Shown piece by piece: positions 32,501 through 44,500 of a DNA stretch of 64,000 nucleotides. The DNA lies in contig CP136061.1 of assembly GCA_032622095.1 (NCBI GenBank), positions 81,690,324 through 81,754,323 of the forward strand, in the 5' to 3' direction. The translations under genes and the position numbers were made by a program. Under the pieces are notes generated by a model that saw only the letters and a list, made by a program, of their open reading frames with translations, searched no databases and had not been told where the DNA came from. Numbering within the stretch: the first letter of the stretch is position 1; every line of letters starts with the position of its first letter. The DNA is from Siphonodentalium dalli (lineage: Eukaryota > Mollusca > Scaphopoda > Gadilida > Siphonodentaliidae).

Positions 32501-35500
32501 GGCAACAAGCCATATTTCCGACTAAATTTTGAAAAGTTACCCATAATTCTGCTGTGGTTAAGAGGTCGATTAATTAGAGCATTACTGTATGTGATTGAGA
32601 ATTATAGTTGGAGCGGTGAGAATTCTGCAGAAAGCCGGCAGCACATTGCCTTTGTATGGCAACCTAGAACAGAAACATTAATACAATAATTATAATTCAC
32701 TCTCCAGTAGATTCTATTAAAGGTGAATGATAGCTGTTCGTAAGAGTTGGTCAGAAATATAAATATCATATTAGGGTATGGCAATACCGACACATATAAA
32801 CATTGTTTTAGGGTATGGCAACCCAACACATATAAACATCGTTTTAGGGTATGGTAATACTTACACATATAAACATCGTTTTAGGGTATGGTAATACAGA
32901 CACATATAAACATCGTTTTAGGGTATGGTAATACCGACACATATAAACATCATTTTAGGGTATGATAATACCGACACATATAAACATCGTTTTAGGGTAT
33001 GGCAATACCGACACATATAAACATCGTTTTAGGGTATGGTAATACCGACACATATAAACATCGTTTTAGGGTATGGTAATACCGACACATATAAACATCG
33101 TTTTAGGGTATGGTAATACCGACACATATAAACATCGTTTAAACATCGTTTTAGGGTATGGCAATACCGACACATATAAACATCGTTTTAGGGTATGGTA
33201 ATACCGACACATATAAACATCGTTTAAACATCGTTTTAGGGTATGGTAATACCGACACATATAAACATCGTTTTAGGCTATGATGATACTGACACGTATA
33301 AACTTTTACCCGGCAAAATTTCAACACCGTGTTGAAATATCTGCGCAAACAGACAAAAAAAAAACCCCAAGATTTCCAGATAAAGAAGGATAACTCTAAA
33401 ATCGAAAATGCAAATAACTTCATTTGCACCTCTTTTGAAAGCAGTCAGGATGGTGAACCTCCACACCAAATATAATTCAGATCGGATAACCCATATGCCC
33501 ATATGGTAGAATGGACATACTGCCAAAGACTTTTCTTTTATGTGGATAAATTATATTTGTACCTTGAAATCAAAAAATCTTTCAAGAATCTGTATTTCTT
33601 CCACCCCGATCTGGTCCTTGAGTTCTGTGAAAATAAACCATATTAGAATCCAAGCCTGCAAATAGCGTGTCTGTCATTTGAAGCATGAGGTCCCCAGAGG
33701 GTGAATTTAGTGATGTTATCCCGCATAGCGGGCTAGCATCACCAAATTCACCCTCTGGAGACCTCATTCTGCTTAGGCCTCATATTATGGGAAGTATCTA
33801 TAGTCTCAAATGAACATTATTTTTAGTTACGTTTTCCCTCTTGGGAAGTTTCTATATCCCCTAATTTGCAGAAGATAAAATGCATAATCGAGGTGCCCAA
33901 TGGGTGAATATCACCATCTTCAACTGGGGAACTTCAATCTGATCCTAGGTTTCCCATAGCAGTTGAGGGCCTAAGCAGAATGAGGTCCCCAGAGGGTTAA
34001 TTTGGTGATGCTAGCCCACTGTGCGGGATAGCATCACTAAATTCACCCTCTGGGGACCTCATTCTGCAAATGTCACCCACGCTATTTGCAGGCTTGTTAG
34101 AATTAGGCCTGAGAATATGGTGTTGGACATTTGCAGAATGAGGTCCCCAGAGGGTGGATTTAGTGATGCTACCCTGTACAGCAAACTACATGTAGCATCA
34201 CCAAATTCATCCTCTGGGGACCTCATTCTGTATAGCCTCATCTGCTATGGGAGACATTGACTCAGATTTAATTTACCAGATGGTGAAGATGGTGATGTGC
34301 ACCCATTGGGTACCTCAATCATGCAAGGTGTCGTCTGCTAATTTGGGAATATAGATAAACTAAACTATATTATAACTTGTCTAGTTTCATGAATAAAACA
34401 TGATTACTGAATTGAGAATAAGTATACTAAGTATCCACCAATCAGGGTTCGCGCTGCCACTCGCCAAATTTGCCAATGGCAAAAATAATTCACATTTGGC
34501 AACTCTTCTACCATTGTATTGATCGGTGATTGGTTTATTGTTGTAGGATAAACCACAATAGATATGCGAAGTATAATTATTAACTAACTGCTTTCCTATC
34601 GATATCAAACGTCGTTCAAACCGCGAATGTCGAAATATAAAACTCAATCAAGGTTGCAGAAAATGATACTATCAGGGATAACATTTGGCAAATTCTAATT
34701 GAATTTGACAAAAAATATTTTCATTTGGCAAATTATTTGGCAAAAGTAAATTTCGGTCCAGCACGGACCCTGCCACCAATATAACAAGACACTGTCAATT
34801 TAGTTTCTGGCGACAATTTTCGTCGTCTATTATACCGAAAATCATATCATAACCATGACCTTGCTTCACCTAACAAACTCTCTTTTTGCTGGTCTGACAA
34901 TTCCAGGTGTAGAAAATAACCTAGATTTAAATAAACAGCTGAGCTTTGGAGGGTGGGTTCATCAAACCTGCAGATTTATAAATTATTATTAACTTATTAT
35001 TCGTTCCCCTGGTTTGTGCTTAGGTAACCCATACCACAGCTTAGCAGAATAGTTACACAAACAGTTATAATCACTGCAACTGTTATTAATAACTACAGAT
35101 GGGCAACTTATTGAAATAGCGTAATAAATTTGAATGTCTCATTTTGGGACTTGATTGAGCAAAAATTAAGGTGAGAATCAGTTATCGCGAGATATACATA
35201 AAACTTTGGCGCAACATGTTTTTCGTTCTTGGAATTTATTTTCATATTAGATAACCTCCAGGGAACTGAATGGTCGTTCACCTCCAATTTGCAGACCTGG
35301 TTCCTTGAGTGTTTTCAAATATTTTTCACCCCGAAGCTAAAGAAATATTAATTTAGGCACGTTAAACAGACATGGCTCATTCGAGCTTCCAAATTTTGTC
35401 TACATAATTTGGAAGGAAGTATAAAATAGGTTGATAGATATTGATATACCGGCTTCATAATCTCTGAAAAATACTTGCCAAGGTCACAGCCATTTTCCAG

Positions 35501-38500
35501 CTATTTTTAATGTTTCGCACAGAAGTGAAATAAACGCTTTATTCCTACCATATCAGGAATAGACAAACACAGAACGCTCTTTTATGTTCCATGCCGTGCA
35601 CATGTCTGTTGTTTGTTTGGAAACCAAACACTTGTGTTCAAAGTTGTATTTTTCATGTGTCTGGGACATAATGCATGTAGAAAGGTAATTATCAACCTAT
35701 TTTGATACTGGGAAAAATTCAAAAGTGAATATTATTAGGTGTAATTTGGAGTGCAAACTGCCAAGCGGCTTTAAATCAAACATGCTATATTTAATTATAC
35801 CTGGAAGAGCAGTAACTTTGAGGTGTAGAGACTGCAGGTGACTAGGATTTAGCTGAACTCTGAACTGTAGAACATCCGTTTTGAACAAAAACACCCCTGG
35901 TTCATTGCACTGTACGTTCTTCAGCTGTAAAAATAAAATAAACATGTACAATGTATTCATGTTACAATGTATTCATGTTACAATATATTCATGTTACAAT
36001 GTATTCTAATTACAATGTATTCATGTTACAATGTATTCTAATTACAATGTATTCATGTTACAATGTATTATAATTACAATGTATTCATGTTACAATGTAT
36101 TCATGTTACAATGTATTCATGTTACAGTGTATTCTAATTACAATGTATTCATGTTACATGTATTCATGTTACAATGTATTCATGTTACAATGTATTATAA
36201 TTACAATGTATTCATGTTACAATGTGTTCTAATTACAATGTATTCATGTTGCAATGTTTAATTACAATGTATTCATGTTACAATGTATTTATGTTACAAT
36301 CTACTCTAATTACAATGTATTCTAGTTGCATGTATTCATGTTACAATGTATTCTAGTTACAATGTATTCATGTTACATTATATGTTTTCATAAAATCTAA
36401 TCCTTTCCATAGTAAATGAGTCTCCCATTCAGTTATAAAATCTACTCCTTTCCATAGTAAATGAGTCTCCCATTCAGTTATAAAATCTAATCCTTTCCAT
36501 AGTAAATGAGTCTCCCATTCAGTTATAAAATCTAATCCTTTCCATAGTAAATGAGTCTCCCATTCAGTTATAAAATCTAATCCTTTCCATAGTAAATAAG
36601 TCTCCCATTCAGTTATAAAATCTAATCCTTTCCATAGTAAATGAGTCTCCCATTCAGTTATAAAATCTAATCCTTTCCATAGTAAATGAGTCTCCCATTC
36701 AGTTATAAAATCTAATCCTTTCCATAGTAAATGAGTCTCCCATTCAGTTATAAAATCTAATCCTTTCCATAGTAAATGAGTCTCCCATTCAGTTATAAAA
36801 TCTAATCCTTTCCATAGTAAATAAGTCTCCCATTCAGTTATAAAATCTAATCCTTTCCATAGTAAATGAGTCTCCCATTCAGTTATAAAATCTAATCCTT
36901 TCCATAGTAAATGAGTCTCCCATTCAGTTATAAAATCTAATCCTTTCCATAGTAAATGAGTCTCCCATTCAGTTATAAAATCTGATCCTTTCCATAGTAA
37001 ATGAGTCTCCCATTCAGTTATAAAATCTAATCCTTTCCATAGTAAATGAGTCTCCCATTCAGTTATAAAATCTAATCCTTTCCATAGTAAATAAGTCTCC
37101 CATTCAGTTATAAAATCTAATCCTTTCCATAGTAAATAAGTCTCCCATTCAGTTATAAAATCTAATCTTTTCCATACTAAATAAGTCTCCCATTCAGTTA
37201 TAAAATCTAATCCTTTCCATAGTAAATAAGTCTCACATTCAGTTATAAAATCTAATCCTTTCCATAATAAATAAGTCTCCCATTCAGTTATAAAATCTAA
37301 TCCTTTCCATAGTAAATAAGTCTCCCATTCAGTTATAAAATCTAATCCTTTCCATAATAAATAAGTCTCCCATTCAGTTATAAAATCTAATCCTTTCCAT
37401 AATAAATAAGTCTCCCATTCAGTTATAAAATCTAATCCTTTCCATAGTAAATAAGTCTCCCATTCAGTTATAAAATCTAATCCTTTCCATAGTAAATAAG
37501 TCTCCCATTCAGTTATAAAATCATAGATGGTCTATTATCAATTTGGAGGGTTCTTGAGGTAATAAGAGCAGACGACAGACAGAAAACCAGATAATACAAG
37601 AGCAGAATGATTCATAAGCAGATTCACAATATTGAGTCATTTCCTTATTTAGATTCGCACAAATTCTATGTTAGTCGTAAAACCCCTAATTTGGTGCGTC
37701 TACAACTTACAACTCGCAATACTATCATAGTAAATTCCCTATTTGGTGTGTGAAATTTGGTGCTAGGAGAAAATACTAACTGAATTGAAAAATATTCATC
37801 TCTTGCAAGAACAATTATATCATGTACACGTTTTCTGTTCCCATTATTTCCCAATCATGAAGTAACGTGGAATAGCTAGATTTTGAACTGACAGCGGGTA
37901 GTATGGGTCAATTAAAATAAAATTTGGTGCCATTTGAATGTGATTGTTGTTGGCGCGAATAATTTTATCTTTGCCCTCAACAGAGCAGCAGAACATTTTC
38001 ATTGGACGATCCGGTAGTTCCGAGTGTTTGTCTGTAAACAAATGGTTCTGTAATGTTTTTGATGTTTGTTTACATATCAAAGAGTAAAACTTGACAATAA
38101 CATGCAATGTACGTGATATTTATGATTAGTATAAGAACAAATTCTGTCTATTATATAATATTCATTCTGCTTATGGCGGTTTTAGATGTGACTATTTTAA
38201 CAACAATACCTATCGCAAAGGCCGCCCCAATCTTTAATGGGTTAGTACTCACTGATTCATCTTGATGTATGGCCCGAGGGAGGTGTTTCCGTAGATAGAC
38301 ACAGCCGAGGAACCGCTCGAGTGGTGAGGCATGTGGGAACGGGAATCCCGGCAGTAAACACGGGGTTAGAATAAGGTTGAACGCTTCCTGTGATAGGATT
38401 GTGGGTATAGATCCGGCCCACGACCGCTGAGGTAACATTCTCGATGGAGGGTTTATAACTGAAAGTTGAAATATAAAAATACGAAGATAAAGTACATATA

Positions 38501-41500
38501 GAAGGTCTATAGGTGAATTAGGCGTCGGTTCGACGACCCAGTACTGGTCAGCCCGAGTATTAACTTCAACAAAAAATATTCATGAGCAAGTGGATTACTT
38601 GTGAAAAGGAGGTAAAGAGAGTCAAGAATATAAAAACAAAATCACTGTAGTCAGGAATAAAAAAATAAGAATGAAAGCATTTCTTTCCGCACTTGGACAT
38701 TGTAAAAATTATTGCATGTGAGAAACAAAATAATAACTGAGGTAATATTCTCGAGGTATATAACTGAAAGTTGAAAATGTAAAAAATACAGGATAAAGTA
38801 CATATTGAAGAAATTATACAGTAAATTCAGCAGGCCCTGTCAATGAAATGAAATTCAGGAATATTTGTCAAAATAAAGTAAAAAATGTTAAACAGAATCA
38901 AGAAAAGAAAACTTAGTCAAGAAAATAAGAATGAACTTAAAGGCCCACTTAATTTCAGAACCCCCAGATCACATTATATAAAATATATGCCATATTGTAT
39001 ACCATTTTAAAGAGGAAGCTCCAAAACAGTGTATTATCAACTTATCCGGTTGAATAAACTGTTAACATGTTGTTTTTGTTGAGTTACTAACATATTTGTA
39101 TTTCAAATAAAATAAATCCTTAAGGCCCACTTAATTTCAGAACCCCCAGATCACATTATATAAAATAGATGCCATATTGTATACCATTTGAAAGAGGAAG
39201 CTCCAAAACATTGTATTATAAACTTATCTGGTATAATAAACAGTGAACATGTTGTTTTTGTTGAGGTACCAACATGTTGTCTGTGCTTAAGTTTCATCTG
39301 GAATGTTCTGCAAAGTCTATTATTTTCAATGTAAGGGGAATAACTCTATATCTTAGTTTGAATTCCGTTGCATTCTGAGAGCGAAATGGGGGAAATGTTT
39401 CTATAATTTCAGCTATGTTCTATTACCCTATGGGCCCCTTCTGAGACACAGATATTCCAAATTGTGATGAATTATAGTATTTTATGTCGTAGATTGTAAT
39501 TGGAACCATTTTCAAGGCACTATAAAAAAATAATTGGTGACTCAAAAATTAAATGGGCCCTTAAATCCGAGTCCTGGTCTCCATAGCAGATGAGGCCTAA
39601 GCAGAATGAGGTCCCAGAGGATGAATTTGGTAATTCTAGCCCGCTGTGTGGGGTAGCGTCACAAAATTCACCCTCTGGGGACCTCATTCTGCAAATGTCC
39701 AGCACCATATTTTGAAGCTTGAGAGTAAACCTTACCTGATGTTTTACTGTAATCTGAGTCCTTGTAATGCATTTGAGGAGACATGGCGATTCTCGATGCT
39801 GGAGAGGGTCCCGGTACGGAGGGGGAGGGTGGCCAATTCCTCGTACCGGGTGATGGCATTGTGAGCGATGGGTTTGGAAATGGTGAACCACCTTCTATGC
39901 CTGCAATAGGAAGAGGTAGTATTATTTATCAGTGGAAAAAGCATACAAAATCAATCACAATATATGGTTCATTTATCTCAGAAAAAACGAAACATGAGAC
40001 ATAGATAAAATTACCCCCTCATATGTGACGCCGGTTGAATTGGCAGTTTGCACTCCAAAATACACCCAATAATATTCACTTCTGTTTTATTCTGGTATTG
40101 AAACAGGTCGATGAATACATGGAACTACCTTTCTATGAGCATTATATGTCCCAGAAAGATGGATTGAAGTTAAAAAAAAAAAAAACTTTGAACACACAAT
40201 GTTTGGTTCCCAAACCAAAGACAACAATTTGCATGGCATGGAACAAAAAAGTACGAAAAAAATAAAACAGCTGGAAAATGGCTGTGACCATGGAAATGAT
40301 TTTTCAGAGCATATTTTGTGTCATTGTCAACCTATCTTATACCTCCTTCCAAATTACGAAGACATAATTTGTAAGCTCGAATGTGCCATGTCCGTAGGAT
40401 TATGCTCATTAACATTCGCTTTTTTCTCATTCCGGGCCAGATAAAAATATTGTTCATAAACAAAGAACTTATGAATGATCATGGGTGACTGGAAGAACTA
40501 TTATATGTCACGGGTGATTATGGCTATCAGACAGAATATTGACATACTTGGAGGACTAATGAATGACGTCACAGGTGACTGCATCGGCATTCCGAGGGAG
40601 CCGGGAGACGGTGCCGGGACGAAAGATCCAGGAGATGGAACGTGTAACTGTGGATTCCCAGGAGAGCCTCCAGCGAGCAGGTTGGCTGGTGAGGGCGTGC
40701 CAATGTAGGTCGCTGACGGAGATGGAGTTATCTGAAAAGTCAAGACATAAAGTATAAATTGGCAGACGACACAGCGCATAATCGAGGTGACCAATGGGTG
40801 CACATCACCATCTTCCCCATCTGGGAATTTCAATTTGAGTCTACGTCTCCCATAACAGATGAGGCCATGCAGAATGAGGTTTCTAGAGGGTACATTTAGT
40901 GATGCTAGGCCGCTGTGCGGAGTAGCGTCACTGAATTCACCCTCTGGGGACCTCATTCTGAAAATGTCCAGCACCATATTTTAAGGCTTGGATATAATAA
41001 TTCAATGGGTGCTACAACTTGTGGAATGGGCTATGCGGGGTAGCATCACTAAATTCACCCTCTGGGGACCTCATTCTGCAAATGACAGACACACTATTTC
41101 AAGGCTTGACCACTTTAACTTGAAAGTGCAGAAAATTATTAAGCATTCACACCAATCTCACTCATGATTTAACTGTTAAAACTAACTCTTTGCATCAAAT
41201 TAACTACTCCCACATGGAAGAGATTACCGGATACCCAAAAATATTAATCAAATGATCTAACTAAATAAACCAGTGAAATTGTTATTCCATACTTTCATAA
41301 GTCATGTATGTTCTGTTCTCATGTTGATCAGAACAAAAAAAAATTAAACCAAAAAAAAAAACTTGTGGAAAGGGTTTACTTGTGTAAACATAACCATCAA
41401 ACACATTGCCTTGCCTGATATGAAAAAAGATTAAAGGTACTCAATCCGATTTCATAGTCCCCATATCATCAGATTCCAACAACAACATTTTTTTTTAAAT

Positions 41501-44500
41501 GCCGCTGTCTGCATAAAAAATTTGGTCCGAGACCGTCAGCTTGAAGAATACTTGCCAGGCTGCCAAAAATTACATATCTTGGGAAACAACAAATTACAAA
41601 AATTTATATCTGATCACTCTGAGCTTTGATGGGTGGGTTCCTCTACTCCAATCAAATATTTTTGACTCCCACTGCCAAAGAAATTGTAATTCGAATTATA
41701 CATCTTTAACCCTTTACCCAACAGAACGGCCCTGTGCCAATGCATTCTCTTATATATGTCGCCTCGCATATATAAGAGAATGCATTGGCTTAACACATTA
41801 AAAATTATAAAATTGTTAAAGAATGTAAGAAAAAATGGTAAAAAGTTTTTAAAAAAAGATTGTTTTTAGGCCAATGCATTCTCTTATATATGCGAGGCGA
41901 CCTATGGTCGACTCGCATATATAAGAGAATGCATTGGCACAGGGCATAACTGTAACTATCACAATGTGGTCAAGGAGCCGGTTCCAATGATATCCATATT
42001 TGTATGGTTCTATTGAGACAGACCGAAGATATTTTAGGCTGTTGAAGCTTTATTTGGCCGGTTTTGACCGGTTTGTTGGGTAAAGGGTTAACCATGTGCT
42101 GATAGGTGTTAATTTTCCATAATTTGCATAAGCTGCTAAATAGTAAGAGCGAAAAATCACTTAAAAGGCGGAGTATGCAGGTTGGAGTCAGTGATATGTA
42201 CTTACGACTGATGACATCCTGGAGGCCCCGGGGGAGGCTGGCGTATGTGGGTTGGAGGGAGGAGTCATGGGACCATGGAATCGCAGGTTTCGAGATCCGG
42301 GTGAGTTGGATACCGGCTGCTGAGACGTGAACAGAGATTCCATGGAGTCTACTCCAATCGGTGAAGGAGGGTTGTCGTCCTCCGTTGTCGATCTCCGTCG
42401 CAGAGCACTACCTGTTACCGTTTCATCCACAAACAAATTAAGGAATGCCTGTAAAAAGAAATTCAGAGTGGCCTGTCAGAATAAAGAGCAGTGGTGTCAT
42501 CATGAATAAAATATAATAACAATGATAACAAAGTCTTTTTTTCCATGATCTGTGGTGATTAGAACAAATATGTTTGCTTGTGAAATGTTATGGTTCTCAG
42601 ACAATTGCCCCCTTATGAAAATATGGCCTTCTGAGTGCTTTTTATGACCCTCCGAAAATAAAAAAAACAAAAATCATCCTGCCGTTCGATGACAATGGAC
42701 AAACCACTGATCATAAATTTAGCTAGACACATTTTAAATGGCCACTTAATTTTCTAACCCCCAGACCATATATAAAATATATGCCATATGTGAAGGAATG
42801 AAGTCAGTTCTTTGTATAACTTTTATTCACGTCTAATATCAATGTATAGTCAACAGCAATGTGATGAGTCAAATCTTGGATGGATGAAAAGACAGGAGCG
42901 CAGATTATTAATTAGCGATCCCATGTTGGCATCTGCCAATTATGTCTGAAGAGCCAAAACTAATTGAAGAGTAGATTAATGTAGGGTTTACATATACGCT
43001 AATGACCTCGTGGGTCGTCAGCGATATCTCTTGTATATGTGACCAACGTTTGACTGAGGCCTGACCTGATGTCTGTTGCATCAGACTTTCTCTTTGTGTT
43101 AATGTTCGCATTCCTCACAGGTCGTGGCCTCTCCAAGTCATGACCTTTGGAATTTGGTTGGGGTCACTATACTTCAATTATATTCCCTGTCTTCCCATCA
43201 ATAAGTTTAGATAGCTATATTTGATATGTACTATCACGTCCCTGTCTTCCCATCAATAAGTTTAGATAGCTATATTTGATATGTACTATCACGTCCCTGT
43301 CTTCCCATCAATAAGTTTAGATAGCTATATTTGATATGTACTATCACGTCCCTTGAATAAGATAAGGGATAGGGGTGCGTTACTCTACACATATTATATA
43401 CCATTTGAAAGACCCTGTGCCAATGCATTATATGTGAGGTTACATAGGTCGCCTCACATATATAAGAGAATGCATTGGCCTGACAATTTTTGGTCATTTT
43501 TTATAAATTTTTCTTACATTCTTTAACAATTTTTATCATTTTTTTTCTAACATTCTTTAACAATTTTTGATAATTTTTTCTTATATTCTTTTTTTTTTTT
43601 TTTTTATTATCAATTTTTCTGATATTCTTTAACAATTTTATCATTTCTTTAATTTTGTTCTTACATTCTTTATCAAATTTTTTTTTTTTTTCTTACATTC
43701 TTTACCATTTTTTACATTTTTTAACAATTGTTATATTATTTTTTTCAGTTTTCTTACATTTTTAACAATTATAAAAAAATAATATAAAATTTGTTAGGCC
43801 AATGCATTCTCTTATATATGCGAGGTGACCTATGGTCGACTCGCATGTATAAGAGAATGCATTGGCAAAGGGTTTTCAAAAAAATTCAGGAAGCTCCAGT
43901 CATGGAAGGGTTAATCACGTAAAGCCAGTTTTAACATCCAACAATGTTCGGGAGTAGACATAAAAACCCTGATTGCTGGGAAATTTTGATCATAAAAAGT
44001 GGGAATAAAAACCAACCCTTTGAGTACACAAATCTCCCATGGGAGCCTCACATATATAAGAGAATGCACTGGCTTACAAGGCTGAGGTAAATATTGTTAG
44101 GCCAATGCATTCTCTTATATATGGGAGGCTCCTTATGGAAGACTCGCATATATAGCGGAATGTATTGGCACAAGGTATTCGCAAAATTTCAGGAATCTCC
44201 AGTCATGGATGGGTTAATTACTCAATCAGGCACAATCATTCAGTTTGCTAATTTCCAAACATTTGTAGTTAAAGTCATGAACAAACCTTGAGTCCTGACG
44301 TTGGAGTGAAGCCATCGATGACTTTGGTGTTGTCAAACAGGCTGTAAGCTCCGTCTCTTATCGCAACGAGATTACCAGAACGGAAATATACATCAATACA
44401 ATTTCCGCCAGATCGGAAATACACGTCTGTACAATTTCTATAAAATCAGTCAAGGAAAGTAATAAAAACATTGCAATGTCACGCGTGTTCAGTTGAGAAA

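Noticed and set aside
32765..33300. CRISPR-like array of 37-bp repeats
   Set aside because: There are no unique spacers; units are contiguous, and the context is an intron of an animal gene.
36387..37522. Possible CRISPR or satellite encoding a repetitive protein
   Set aside because: The units are directly contiguous 45-bp copies, and the array sits inside a MED14 intron with stops in the frames examined.
39745..39748. Alternative donor TACA|GTAAAA for MED14 exon 11
   Set aside because: The downstream CAG|GTAAGG matches the consensus better; both keep phase with exon 12, so the stronger site was chosen.
39520..39891. 123-codon minus-strand frame as a separate gene
   Set aside because: It overlaps MED14 exon 11 in another frame and the adjacent hairpin repeat.
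40501..40977. 158-codon open frame on the minus strand
   Set aside because: It is MED14 exon 10 read through its acceptor into intron sequence and the hairpin repeat; only 40548-40731 is supported as coding.
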